Assembly: GCF_038003525.1 (NCBI RefSeq) | Contig: NZ_JBBOPI010000001.1 | Coordinates: 611,001 to 675,000 of the forward strand | Length of the DNA stretch: 64,000 nt | Direction of reading: 5' to 3' | DNA from: Solibacillus sp. FSL H8-0538 | GTDB lineage: Bacteria; Bacillota; Bacilli; Bacillales_A; Planococcaceae | In this document: positions 8,888-20,000 of the stretch, one piece after another | Layout: every line of letters starts with the position of its first letter | How positions within the stretch are numbered: the stretch's first letter is position 1 | Made by a program: the position numbers and the translations under genes | The notes under the pieces: model-generated | Database searches by the model: none | Seen by the model: only the letters and a program-made list of their open reading frames with translations | Told to the model about the DNA's origin: nothing

Positions 8888-9255
8888 TAATCATTAAAAA
8901 GAAAATGAGACATATACTGATTCGGTACTGCGCAAAAATTAAAAAACAACAAAATAACTATATTATAAAAGTTAAATATTAGTAATTTGTTTTGCTGTAC
9001 AAAACTCAAACTAAGCACCACAGAATCTAGCATTATTGGTAGAAAAATACCCATCAAAAAACACTGAATACAATATATACCATGAAAAATAACTATATTA
9101 ATATACTATTATACTATTAGAGGTAAAGAAAACATTGTTTTTATTAGTAATATTATGTCATAATGGAAGAAATTCTAAGTTATTTGAATTTACATTATGT
9201 CACTCACTAAATTACAACTAATTAGTATATTTATGGATTTGTTGTTAAAAAATGA
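8888..9255. other. AT-rich region upstream of the S-layer promoter
   Basis: Very AT-rich with no open reading frame or hairpin I can support. A similarly AT-rich block precedes the second S-layer gene (about 36640-36985). Such tracts can act as upstream promoter elements, but that is inference. Confidence 0.4.
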
Positions 9256-9284
9256 TTGACATAGTAAGTGTATACTACTAGAAT
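9256..9284 (+). promoter_or_regulatory. Sigma-A promoter of the interrupted S-layer gene
   Basis: TTGACA (9256-9261), a 17-bp spacer and TAGAAT (9279-9284), followed by a leader of about 75 nt and GAGGAGG before the ATG. The promoter looks fully functional although the gene behind it is interrupted. Confidence 0.8.
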
Positions 9285-9368
9285 TTATGTGTAGTTAGCT
9301 TTTCTGCATGTCACTATGTAGGGATGACTAAAATATTATTTTTTTACTTATGAGGAGGAAATTTTTCA

Positions 9369-12300
9369 ATGGCTAACCAACCAAAGAAATACAAAAAATT
9401 CGTAGCAACAGCTGCGACGGCTACATTAGTAGCATCAGCAATCGTACCAGTTGCTTCGGCAGCATCATTATCAGATATCTCAGGTACACATGAAGAAGCA
9501 ATCACTTCATTAGTGGAAGCTGGCGTAGTATCAGGATATGCGGATGGCACATTCAAACCTAATAAAGAATTAACTCGTTCTGACGTAGTTAAATTATTAG
9601 GTAAATTTTTAGTAACTAAAGGATTCGAAGTTCCAGCAGATGCTGTAACTAACCCACGTTTCAACGACTTAAATTCTAAGTCAAACAAAGAATTACTTGA
9701 GTATGCTGCAGTAGTTTACGATGCAGGTGTATTCTAAGGCTCTAACGGTAAGCTACTAGCAGGTGACAAAATCACTCGCGAAAACATGGCTGTCGTTTTA
9801 GTTCGTGCTTTCAACACAATCAATGATATCAACCTTGAAGCTTATGTAGCTGATCAAGACTTCTCAGGCGATGTAAAAGATCTTTTCGTAGCTAAAGCTG
9901 AAGCTCGTTCTGCTATCGAAGTATTAGACTTCTTCGATATCACAAACCCATCTGTAGCGAACTTCAATCCAAAAGGCTCAACTACTCGTGGCCAATTCGC
10001 TACATTCTTATACAAAACTATCAATACTGATTTCTCATCTGTAACAGGCGCTGTTGGTGCTGTAGCTTCTATTAAGGCTATTAACACTACAACGGTTGAA
10101 GTAACTTTCAAAGATGCTATCGAAGACATTAAAGCAGTTGACTTCGCTATCGAAGGTCTTGAAATTTCTAACGCAGTAGTTAAACAAACGGACGCTAAAA
10201 CTGCAGTATTAACTACAGCAGTACAAACTGGCGATAAAGTTTATACATTGACTGTTAATGGAAACAAAGCTGGTACATTCAAAGGTGTATCTGCTGTAAT
10301 TCCAACTAAAATTGATGTTGTTACTAAATCAATCCAAGGTGTTCTTGGTAAAGAAGTAACTGTATCTGCTAAAGTAACAGTTCCAGAAGGACAATCTGCT
10401 GCAGGTATACCTGTAACATTCAACGTTCCACAACAAGGCTCTTTAGCAAACGCGATCACTGCTGAAGCAATTACTAACGCTGACGGTGTAGCATCTTATA
10501 CTTACACTCGTTATACAAAAGTAACAGACGATGTTGTAGCATACGCTACTGGTGATCGTACGAAATACTCTGCTGGTAAAGTTTACTGGGCTGACAAAAT
10601 CCAATTAGCAGTTTCAGAGATTACTACAGGTAATGATCTGACTAATAACACTAAAAAATCATACAAAGTAACTGGTGCTAAAAACACAACTTACTTTGTA
10701 ACAGTTAAAGAAAATATCGATGTTACACCTGATAAAATTACAAAATTAAATGTTCAAAATGCTGGCTCAAGCCTATTTGTAATTCCTACTGAATTATCAA
10801 CAGGCGGAAATAATATAGTTGCAGAAGTTCGTACTGATGCAGATGGTGAAGCAACATTCACTGTATACGGAGAAAACTTAACAGCAACTCCAGTTGTATA
10901 TGATGCTAATACAGTGTCTGACAACTTAAATTCTGCAGGTACTCGCATTGATGATGAGTATTCTAAAACAGCATTACAAGCTGAAGCTCCAGCCGTTAAA
11001 TACTCAAAAATTGATGCATTAAAAGTATCTGTAGTAGCAGAAGGTACTGCAAACTCAGCAGAATATGTTGCAACTCCATTTGCTTATAATCAAAATTCAG
11101 TTGGTGGTCGTACTTATACAGTTACTGTAACTGATAAAGATGGAAAATTAGCACCAGAAGGTTCAACTGCTTATGTTACGTTCGAAAAAGATAACTTCTT
11201 TGGTTCTGTTTACTTCACTACAGCTAAAGAAAACTTCAGAACAGTAGTACAAGATGTTGCTTATGCAATTACAGTTGGTAAAGATGGTAAAGCAACATTC
11301 CGTGTAGCTGGTTCTGGTGCAACTTCATTCGCCAAACCAACGGTATTCTTAAATACTGCAGGTAATGAAATTCCTGCAAAATTAAATAAAGAAGACGTTC
11401 AACAAGTTGCTGAAGTAACTTACTTCAAATCTCCAGTTGTTAAAAATGCAGTGATTAAAGTTAAAGATGCTAATGGAAATGAAATTACATCAACAACTGC
11501 TGGTACAGAAGCATATGTAACTTACCAATCAGTAGACCAAAATGGTTTTGCTTATAGACCGACTACTGCTAACTACCAATTAGCATTTGATGTAACTTCT
11601 ACATTCGGAAACGCAATCGTAACTGATAATGTTTCTGGTAGTGTATTAAATCCATCACAAAACCTTGGTAATACAAAAACTTACCAAGTAGTATCTAATT
11701 CAACTGGTGAAGCGACTATTCGTGTAACTACAACTAGTGCAGATACAGTTACTGTAAATGTAACTGGAGCAAATGGAATTCTTCCAACTCAAGCTGCAAC
11801 TGTAAGCTTTACAAATTCAAATGTAATACCATCTATATTTACTGGTGATGCAAAAATTGATGCAGTTAAAGATGAAATTACATTCGCTAAAACAACTGGT
11901 GGATTCTACCAATCTGTAAGCTATGCTAATGCATCATTTGCAGAATATGGATTAACTATCGATAAAGATAAATTTGAAAGCTTAATTTCAGAGGATAATG
12001 ATGATGATAATCTTTATTCTGAAGTAACAGCTATTCGTGATGCAAATGGTAACTATAAATTCGATTATCGTGGTTCAGGCAATCCATTGCCTACTACACC
12101 AGCTCCAAGTGTAACTGGAGATGTTAAGTTTACAAATGCAACATTCAATGCTTCAGCTAGCCAAACAATTACTGTTACAGATGCTGACTTAAATACAAGT
12201 ACAGCATCTCAACAAACAACTACTGTAACTGTTGCAGATACTACTGGTAGAACAGTTTCTGTAACATTAACTGAAGTAGATAATGATGATTCAGTATTCA

Positions 12301-13049
12301 CAGGTACTATTTCACCAGCTCAACTTGCAACTTTAGCCGATGGAACGTTAACTGTAACTTATAACGATGCTAAAACAGCAGCTAATGTTGCTGGTGTTGA
12401 TACAGATACTGCAACGCTTAATACTACAGTTGCTACATTATCAAGTGCAACAACAGTTGCTACACCAGCAACTGCGATAATTAGTTCTCTTGGTCAAACA
12501 ATCACTGTAGGTTTAGAAGGTGCTGTAGCTACTTCTCATGCTGGTGCTTTCGGTAACGAACTTGACATCGTAATCGCAGATGGTACTGGAAATAGTGCTG
12601 CTACAACTATTCTTTTAGCTGGCAATGTTTTAACAGTAACTCGTGCTACAGACGCTGGAGGAGCTCAATTACCACTAGATCAATTAACACTTGCTTCACT
12701 AATTGATGGTCATGCTGGTTTCACTGCAACTCTAAGTGGTACAGGAACACCAACTGTTGCTAATGGCACTACTGACTTCACGGGCGGTAAAGATGTAGTT
12801 ACAGTTAACTTCTCTAAAGCAGTTACTGCATCTACTGTAAATCTTGCTAATGCAACTACGGACTTTGCTTTAAGTGGTCCAACTACATTTGCTGGTACTA
12901 CAGTACTAGGCGCTGACAATAAATCTGCAGTAATCACTATTACTACTGCTACTGCTCTTGTAAAAGGTAAAAACATTAATGTTATTGCAACTGAAATTGA
13001 AGATGAAAATGGTACTGATCTTTCTGCAGCACCTACTGCTATCCAATAA
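9369..13049 (+). pseudogene. S-layer protein gene interrupted by an in-frame TAA
   Basis: A frame of 1227 codons encoding an S-layer precursor (signal peptide through ASA near residue 31, three SLH domains to ~220, then repeated Ig-like modules). It is broken only by TAA at 9735-9737, codon 123. The paralogues at 37097 and 40130 read GVFNGSNG at this point; here it reads GVF-stop-GSNG, so the stop replaces a conserved Asn inside SLH domain 2. No frame change follows, and the remaining 1104 codons stay open. AAC/AAT to TAA needs two base changes. No ribosome site precedes the next ATG (9786), so as read only a 122-residue fragment would be made. Promoter, ribosome site and terminator are intact. 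It may be a silent S-layer copy, a recent inactivation or a sequencing error. Confidence 0.85.
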
Positions 13050-13153
13050 TTTAAGTTTTGATACATTATATTTTAAAACAACTCTAGTTAATGCTAGATG
13101 TTAGATTACGCGATTCAGATTATATAGTTTAGTAAAGATGAATTGTGAAAGTC

Positions 13154-13195
13154 GAAAAGGCTCTGTAGAGAGAAAATCTCTACAGGGCTTTTTTG
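13154..13195 (+). terminator. Terminator after the interrupted S-layer gene
   Basis: GGCTCTGTAGAGA pairs with TCTCTACAGGGC around a short A-rich loop, followed by six T residues. Confidence 0.88.
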
Positions 13196-13221
13196 TATGT
13201 TTTGAAAACCCCCTGCTATGC

Positions 13222-13465
13222 GAGGGCACTGAAAAAGTGGATTTCTACTGAAAACTCCACTAAATATAGGCTAAATAGTGATAGGGCATTGGTGCCGCGG
13301 TACACGCTTTTTTGCGGGCGTTGGCGACCCTCCTCGAGGCTACGCTCCTGTAGGATCTCACCTGTACTACGTCCCTTGCAGAAGTCTCGCATCGCCGTGC
13401 CTATGCTTTTTGGATAAAATATCGAAGAAGTATAAAAATACTGATTAAGGGTTTTTCAGTGCTCT
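13222..13465. mobile_element. 244-bp MITE with IS1182-type ends, flanked by a 9-10 bp target duplication
   Basis: The left end GAGGGCACTGAAAAAGT is inverted at the right end (AGAGCACTGAAAAACC when complemented). CTGCTATGC flanks it directly at 13213-13221 and 13466-13474; counting one more G gives 10 bp. Removing the element restores a perfect hairpin, AACCCCCTGC-TAT-GCGGGGGGTT, with the duplicated bases at its apex. The element has a GC-rich core and no gene. The same ends bound the IS1182-type remnant at 62284-63293, which probably identifies the transposase that moved it. Confidence 0.8.
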
Positions 13466-13514
13466 CTGCTATGCGGGGGGTTCCAAAAAGCTTTTAGCTA
13501 TGGACAAAAAAAAA

Positions 13515-13569
13515 ACTCCAGTCGTACAATAAAGTCAGGTCTAGTCAACCGACTTCGTACGAAAGGAGT
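13515..13569 (+). promoter_or_regulatory. Leader stem-loop covering the tnpA ribosome site
   Basis: ACTCC (13515-13519) and GTCGTAC (13521-13527) can pair with GTACGA and the ribosome site AAAGGAGT (13562-13569). This would sequester the Shine-Dalgarno, as in characterised IS200 leaders, which keep transposase synthesis very low. Confidence 0.6.
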
Positions 13570-13576
13570 ATCCAAA

Positions 13577-14050
13577 ATGGATAATAAAAGTTTAGCACAT
13601 ACAACATGGAATTGTAAGTATCACATCGTCTTCGCACCAAAGTACAGAAGACAAATTATTTATGGTCAAATAAAAGCGGACATAGGTCGTATACTACGCC
13701 AACTATGTGAAAGAAAAGGTGTAAAAATTATTGAAGCAACGGCATGTCCAGATCATATTCATATGTTAGTAAGTATCCCACCGAAGTTAAGCGTATCGGC
13801 ATTTGTAGGTTATTTAAAAGGGAAAAGTAGTCTCATGATATTCGATCGACATGCGAATTTGAAATATCGATATGGAAATCGTAAATTTTGGTGTCGAGGA
13901 TATTATGTAGACACTGTAGGACGAAACCGAAAAGTAATTCAAGAGTACATCAAAAACCAATTACAAGAAGATATCCTGGAAGATCAAATGACAATGAAAG
14001 AATTCATTGACCCATTCACAGGAGAAGAAATCAAGAGAAAGAAAAGATAA
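13577..14050 (+). CDS. tnpA: IS200/IS605-family TnpA transposase
   Basis: A 157-residue Y1 HUH transposase that cuts and rejoins single-stranded DNA at hairpin ends. The HUH motif is H60-I-H62 (CPDHIHM) and the catalytic tyrosine is most likely Y124 in IQEYIKNQ, matching IS608 TnpA spacing. Length is normal for the family and the gene looks intact, so the element may still be mobile. The ribosome site AAAGGAG lies within a stem-loop, suggesting translational repression. Confidence 0.92.
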   Translation: MDNKSLAHTTWNCKYHIVFAPKYRRQIIYGQIKADIGRILRQLCERKGVKIIEATACPDHIHMLVSIPPKLSVSAFVGYLKGKSSLMIFDRHANLKYRYGNRKFWCRGYYVDTVGRNRKVIQEYIKNQLQEDILEDQMTMKEFIDPFTGEEIKRKKR

Positions 14051-14185
14051 AATAAGCCGCTTTAGCGGTCTGTGAGGAAACGGAGTGCGGTTGGCGGACC
14101 TTTCAGAATGTCTTTAGACATGAGCCAGTACCCCAGCGTTTCACGCGTAGAGCAAACCACCAGTTATACTGGTGGTTTTGATTTT

Positions 14186-14417
14186 AGTCTCAGTTCCCTT
14201 TTCAAATATATTATCGTGCACAGGGTGTCCCCTTCAAAAAATATATACGAGTTTAAATCATCCTATTTTTAAAGAAGGATTCGTTTTTATCTTGAGTGGT
14301 AAGTCTATTTTTGACGAAATGGAATCGGAACATACGAGAGGAATGAAAGAATGTGAAAAAGAAAGGAATGACAAATAAACCTTTCCATGAAGGTTTTAAA
14401 AAAAAGATAGTGATGGA
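14186..14417. other. Short spacer between IS200 and the rve transposase
   Basis: Open stretches on the plus strand (for example 14291-14378) have no ribosome site or recognisable family. A small hairpin, ACCTTTCCATGAAGGTTTT, lies near 14381-14399. I see no gene here. Confidence 0.3.
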
Positions 14418-15607
14418 TTATGCTACATTTTTATAGGTATGATAAAGACCGTTTAACACGATGGTTGCTTCTAGTTTTGTTTCCGCTGCTGATGTCGGAA
14501 GATAGATTGGAGAAGCAATAGGTGTTTTTCCTTCAATTCCTTGATGTGTTCGATTCGTATTGTAGTAGTCGTTGATGTATTCGTGAAGTAGTTTATGTAA
14601 GTGTAATTGGTTAAGTGGGATGATGTGGTTTACTAGCTCACGCTTAAACGTACCAATTACTCTTTCTGCATAAGGATTCTGCCACGGAGAGCGATAAGAC
14701 GTTCTCTTAGAGGTAATCCCTGATGATAGTAAAAAACGTTGGAATGCTTTAGAACGGAAAATAGGATCATAATCATGAATAAGGTATTTAGGTACTTCAC
14801 CAAAGGGCGTTGCATTTCTGAACTGTTGTATGGTCCATTGTGCAGTAGGATTAGATGTGACGCCAAAAGAAATAATCTTTCGGTTTTGATGATCAATAAT
14901 TACTAATACATAAAGTACATTGAAAGTTAATGTAGGTATCGTAAAGAAATCAGTTGCCCAACTAACAGACTGATGGTTATTCAGGAAAGTCTGCCATGTT
15001 TGAATTCGTTTTTCAGTAGGTGGTTTTCTTGTACTGGGTATATATTTAGCAATTGTATTTGGTGCAGGTGGTTTTTCAATTCCTAATAGAAGTAGTTTTT
15101 CATTGATTTTTTCTGGTGATAGTAAAGGGTTTTCATGATGTACTTGCTTTATTAGCTTGATCGTATCTTGAGATATTTTCGGTCGACCTGTTTTTCTTGA
15201 TTTACGTTTCCAGTATAATTTGAAAGCTGTTTGATGCCATTTAATGACGGTTTCTGGTTTCACAACAATTAAGTAATCCTCCAGTTTTCTAAATACTTGG
15301 AAAGGAATACCCAAAGCTTTCGAAAGGCTGGTGTCGGTCTTGGCTTCGGGAGTTTTTGTTTTTCGTATCGTTGGACATATAGTGCTAGCTGACTTCTGAG
15401 AGCTATATTTTCCATTTTAATAGCATGCGACGTTTTAAAGTAGAGTTGTAGAAATTGAAAAAGATAGTGAAACCATTCTTTGGAGCATACATATAAAGAA
15501 CGAATAGACGCTATTGTTAATCCTCCTAGTAGTTTATATACTTTTATTAATAAATTTATACAAGTTTTGTTTGGAGTTCCAGATAAAATGATGTAATGCT
15601 TTCTCAT
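14418..15607 (-). pseudogene. Integrase-core (rve) transposase, frameshifted
   Basis: Two overlapping frames together make one transposase of about 395 residues. The upstream frame (15607-15269) ends …KYLENWRIT-stop; the downstream frame (from 15314) continues …DYLIVVKPETVIKWH. Inserting one G in the GGAGGATTAC stretch near 15275-15290 would join them, so a single-base deletion is likely. The catalytic triad survives in the downstream part: D in WATDFFT, D in IHDYDPIF and E in NPYAERVIG. Homologues I know are single reading frames, so decay is likelier than programmed frameshifting. Just upstream of its start lies the tail of another gene (15610-15788), which the insertion may have cut. Confidence 0.75.
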
Positions 15608-15609
15608 AA

Positions 15610-15788
15610 ATACAAGGTGGATAGAAAAAAATTCTCGCCCAAAACAGCTATTAAATATTCAACCAGCAGAGGACAATGTGGTAAGTAATGAACTACTAAC
15701 TCTTTTAGATGAGTTAGCAGAAGTTGAAACTAAAATGGATTCATTAATAAGTAAAATTGAATCATTGCCATTAATGGCAGTAGACTAA
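15610..15788 (+). pseudogene. 3' remnant of an unidentified gene
   Basis: An open frame of about 58 codons ending in TAA (…RPKQLLNIQPAEDN… to …IESLPLMAVD) with clear protein character but no start. It abuts the rve transposase and is followed by a strong terminator at 15873-15909. It is probably the C-terminus of a gene whose front was lost at the insertion junction. I do not recognise the family. Confidence 0.4.
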
Positions 15789-15872
15789 AGCACTTGTCAA
15801 AGCATGAACATACATAAAACCGCATCAAACAAAGCTTCAAGCATATACCATAATAATGAATAGTATCACTAA

Positions 15873-15909
15873 AAGCCTTTCATTCCATCGTGGAGTGAAA
15901 GGCTTTTTC
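15873..15909 (+). terminator. Strong terminator
   Basis: AAGCCTTTCATTCCA pairs with TGGAGTGAAAGGCTT (one mismatch), followed by a T-run. A very similar stem (GCCTTTCACT…AGTGAAAGGC) lies at 50860-50893. Confidence 0.88.
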
Positions 15910-15959
15910 TAATTTGTATTAATTCTATCTTATAGGGTACATTTTAAATCCTTCTGAAG

Positions 15960-16172
15960 TTTTATGAAGCGGTAGAAGAAGCTGATATTCCAGAGTTTAA
16001 ACGCAGTGTGAAAAATCTCTAAAATTGGCAAACAGAAATCCTCAACTTTTCAAACGGCTTCGTAGAAGGTTTAAATAATTTAACAAAAGTAATTAAACGC
16101 AATGCTTTTGGCTACCTTCGATTTGATCGATTACCGCCAAAATTGTATTATCACATCAATACAAAACAATAA
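15960..16172 (+). pseudogene. ISL3-family transposase, C-terminal remnant
   Basis: The frame reads FYEAVEEADIPEFKRSVKNL, a stop, then NWQTEILNFSNGFVEGLNN and KVIKRNAFGY to a final stop. The segment with N-G-x-x-E-G-x-N-N and K-R-N-A-F-G-Y is the end of the ISL3 DDE transposase domain. An internal stop and the missing front make it dead. The sequence at 16211-16232 (CCCCAACTATTGACAAAGAACC) looks like an ISL3 terminal repeat. Confidence 0.7.
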
Positions 16173-16299
16173 GCAATGAAATAGGATAAGGGTGGATAAT
16201 TGTATCCCCACCCCAACTATTGACAAAGAACCATTTTTTTTAAGTCGCTTAATTTTCCGATGCCCATTTCGATATTTTGTTGGCTTACACAATTAAATT

Positions 16300-16630
16300 A
16301 TCTTTTGCTCCACATCCGTTAATTCTTCATTCACTCCTTCCTTCAACCAACGATAATACGTCGCTCTAGGAATGCCTAAAACCTTTAAAATCATTGTCAC
16401 TGTCTATTTTTTACGTAGTTTCTCGACAGTTGGTAGTGCTACGTTCCGTTCAACTCCTTTTCGATCGCCATCAACTTTTTTAAGATTTCATTTTCCATTT
16501 CTAAATGCGCCATTTTTCGGTTCATTTTATCTGTTTCTAATTTACCCTTAGGATAGGTATATTGCTTGTCAATCGGCTAGTCAAATCGATAGAGTTCATT
16601 GTTTCTATACCATCTCATCCATATTTTAAT
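16300..16630 (-). pseudogene. IS3-family transposase remnants (OrfA end, OrfB start)
   Basis: On the minus strand a broken OrfA (…RWYRNNELYRFD, stop, …MNRKMAHLEMENEILKKL…) with the typical coiled-coil end is followed by a short OrfB-like start (KVLGIPRATYYRWLKEGV). Several stops and frame breaks are present. Weaker OrfA-like sequence may extend to about 16810. Confidence 0.65.
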
Positions 16631-17025
16631 TTGTGATCTATTTTTAATGACAAATTACATCATGATTTGTTCGTTTGTTAACTTACCTGTAATATTTGAC
16701 TTTACTACTGCCCATTTAATATCCTTTGCATTTGATAGTTCTATTTACCTGACGTTTTCCGTTACATTTATCGTGATTTCTTCTTGTAAAATACAATTCC
16801 ATAGCGTCTAAATTTAGTACATATAATTCAAAAGAATGATGCTATATTAAGCTAGATTAAGTAAATAGTAAATTTAATATAATCTAATATAGGTACATAT
16901 TATCCATGGTATTTAAACAAATAGTCTACAAAATTGGTAATTATATAGAAGTACCTGGTTATTTATTATATAATTGTATTGTTCAATAAATATAGAATAT
17001 TTTTTTAATATAGGAGGAATAAAGA
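16631..17025. other. Region upstream of the large SLH gene
   Basis: The first part may be decayed IS3 OrfA. From about 16830 it is AT-rich, with TATAAT-like hexamers near 16970 but no convincing -35. AGGAGG at 17012-17017 is the ribosome site of the next gene. Confidence 0.35.
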
Positions 17026-20000
17026 TTGAAGAAAAATACAAAGAAGTATGCAAAAACTTCTATGGTAGCTGCTGTAGCTGTAGGTAGTATCGTAGTTGTG
17101 GCACCAGTGGCAACTCAAGCAAGTACTCAATTCTCAGATGTGAAGGCAAACGATTATTTCTATGGGGACGTTTTACAGTTAGCGGAACGTGGTGTAATAG
17201 GCGGCTTTAGCGATGGCACATTCAAACCCAAACAAGATGTGACACGTGGACAAGCAGCAAAAATTATTGCGGGTGTTTTAGGGCTAGATACGACAAATGT
17301 TACGAACCCTGGCTTTAAAGATGTTCCTACTTCTCACCAATATTACGGAGCAATCGCTGCTCTAGCCAATGCTGGGATTATTAATGGTTATGAGGACAGC
17401 ACATTCCGTCCAGGTGCTGCTGTACAACGTAATCATATGGCGAAAATTATTGCTGGCGCATTTAACTTAGAAGCACCAGCTAATTCTAAAACACCATTAA
17501 GAGATGTAAGAGCAGACTATGCACAATATGTTAATGCACTTTATTCAGCTGGTGTAACAACTGGTAAAACAGCTACAACATTTGATGGTTCTTCAAACGT
17601 AACACGTGGTCAGTTAGCTTCATTTGTAATTCGTGCAGAAACGACAACAGCAGTTGTTACAAAAGATGTAACATTCACAATTTCACAAGTAGCTGATAAT
17701 AAAGTAGGGGAATACAAAATTTCAACAGCATTAAAAGGACTATTAAATGAAGCAAATAATGCTGCTTTAGAGGGTGCCGTTGTAAATGCAACATTATTAG
17801 GTGATGAAATTGTAGGAATAAACTCATTACAATTAAATGTTGCGGGTGCAGAAGGTGCGCTTGTCACATTAGATGGCGGTAATTTGACAATTGCAGGTGA
17901 TTTAGTTGTCAACGCGGATTACGTGAAAGTGAAAAATATTACAGTTCAAGGCAATATCTCACTTACTAACAGCGTCGTGAACGAATTTTCTGCAGATGCA
18001 TTAATAAACGATGGTGATTTCATTGTTGAAGATGCTAGTGGTCCAGTTGCCTCAGTTACACCAATCTTTGCAAACACAACAAAAGGTCCGAAAATTGGCT
18101 TTAAAAATAGTAATGTGAAGAACGTACACGTAAAGCGTGACAATGTAGCTTTAGCTTCAGATGTAAAACTACCAGAGTTAACTGTGTCAGCAAAAGTTTC
18201 TGCAATTCAAGTAGATGCAGATGTAGCAAAAGTAACAGTTAACGTAACAGTAAATATTGCAATTTCAGGTGCAGGGTCATTTGATGAAGTAACACTTGAA
18301 AAGGCAGTAGATGTAGCTTTAGGAATTATTGGATCTATTGCGAAATTGGTAGTTAACAATACAGATGCAAGAGTAGATGTAGCAGCATCCATCAAAATTG
18401 GTGAGGTAACTTTGCCGGCAAATACTACAGCTGCAGGCATCATCAAAAACTACGAATCAATTAAATCAAATATAAATAATGTAGTAACTGGTAATGCCAC
18501 TACACCACCAGGAAGCAATGGTTCAGGCACAGGATCAGGAGGCAGTGACTCAAACTCGGGAATTGAGACTACTGTAACTGTTACTGGAGTAAGTGCCATT
18601 ACAGATATAGCAGTAGTAAATAAAGCTTATACATTGCCAACTACAGTAACAGTAACTTTAAGCAATGGTAAAACAGATACTAAATCTGTAACTTGGACTG
18701 CTCCAGAAGGTATTACGATTACAGGTGGTAAAGTAACATTTACTGAATATAAAAAGGATGCTATCTTCACAGGGACTGTAGCAGGTACACCAATTAAAGC
18801 ATCATTAAAACTCACTGCAATTACTGAAATTGAAGCAATAACAGCAGAAAATCTTATCTTAGAAGCAGAAAATCTTAAAAATGAAATTAACGAAAAAGTA
18901 GCTAAAGCAGATGAATTAATCAAACAAATAAAACAGGCTGAAGAAGCAACATCAGCAGCATTCAATAATAATGTTCGTTTAGCATCACTTACACCAGTAC
19001 TTGCTAATGCGACAGTCGATGTCGATACATTAAAACAACAATTGGCCAATCTGTTGGGAGAAATTACAACATTAACTAAGAAATTAGAAAACTGTGTTAC
19101 AGGCTTAGGAAAACTTGAATTAACTAATGAGCAAAAAGCAAAGGTTGAAAAAGCTACTAAAGCAGTTACCGAAGCTAAAAATGTAGAAACAGCAGCAAAA
19201 GCAGTTGGTGTAGATCCAGCAGTAACGATTAATGCTGTAAATGCAATTATCGGTACTGACGGTAAGAGGATTACAATAACAGCTTCAGTAGCAAATTCAA
19301 AAGCGACAAAAGCAACTGTTGAATTTTATAAAGTAGAAAATGATGTAGTAGCCAGTACTCCATTAGCTGACTACACTCGTAATGCAGATATTATAGATGG
19401 TAAAGTTGATTTCTCGTCTTCGGAATTACCAGCAGGCACATATCAAGTAAAAGTAACTGTAGGTAGTGTGTCAGGTGTAGCATCTGAATATGTAACTGTA
19501 TTTTCAGGTGACCAAACTGCGCCAACATTAACAGTAGGTTTACCTTCGATTGGAGAAGGTGAAAATGTATATTTTAAGAGCAATGAAATAGGTGAAGTTT
19601 ACTTAGTACATGGTTCACAAAGTCCAACTAACAAAAGTGAATTAGAAAACTTGGTTTCAGGAAATAATGCTAAAAAAACTTCAGTATCTACTGCGAATAC
19701 GGATTTTAAAATTACTACAACAAATTTAGCTCCAGGTGAGTATAAAATTTATGCAGTTGATAGTGCTGGTAATGTCTCAACGCCACAAGTAGTTACTATT
19801 ATTAACAATGTAACTGATGGGGTTGATGTTCAAGCTATAAAAACAAATAATAAGTGGGAAATTCAAGCTAGTGTAACGAATAGTGAAGTTCCACAAGGTA
19901 CACAAAAAATTGCTATGCTTAGTAATAGAGCATACAATTTATTAAGTCAATTTATAGAATACGAGTTGCCTAATGCAGTAAAACAATCATTAAGTACTGC

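Larger units (their letters stand above)
13500..14185 (+). mobile_element. IS200-type insertion sequence
   Basis: A compact element with tnpA only. The left part carries a long stem-loop before tnpA. The right part has several hairpins, including AACCACCAGT-TAT-ACTGGTGGTT (14155-14177) followed by a T-rich end. There is no tnpB gene. Exact ends are approximate because IS200 elements lack terminal inverted repeats and target duplications. Confidence 0.75.

Noticed and set aside
16599-16811. A 70-codon membrane-like protein on the plus strand
   Set aside because: It is the antisense of decayed IS3 OrfA sequence and has no ribosome site.
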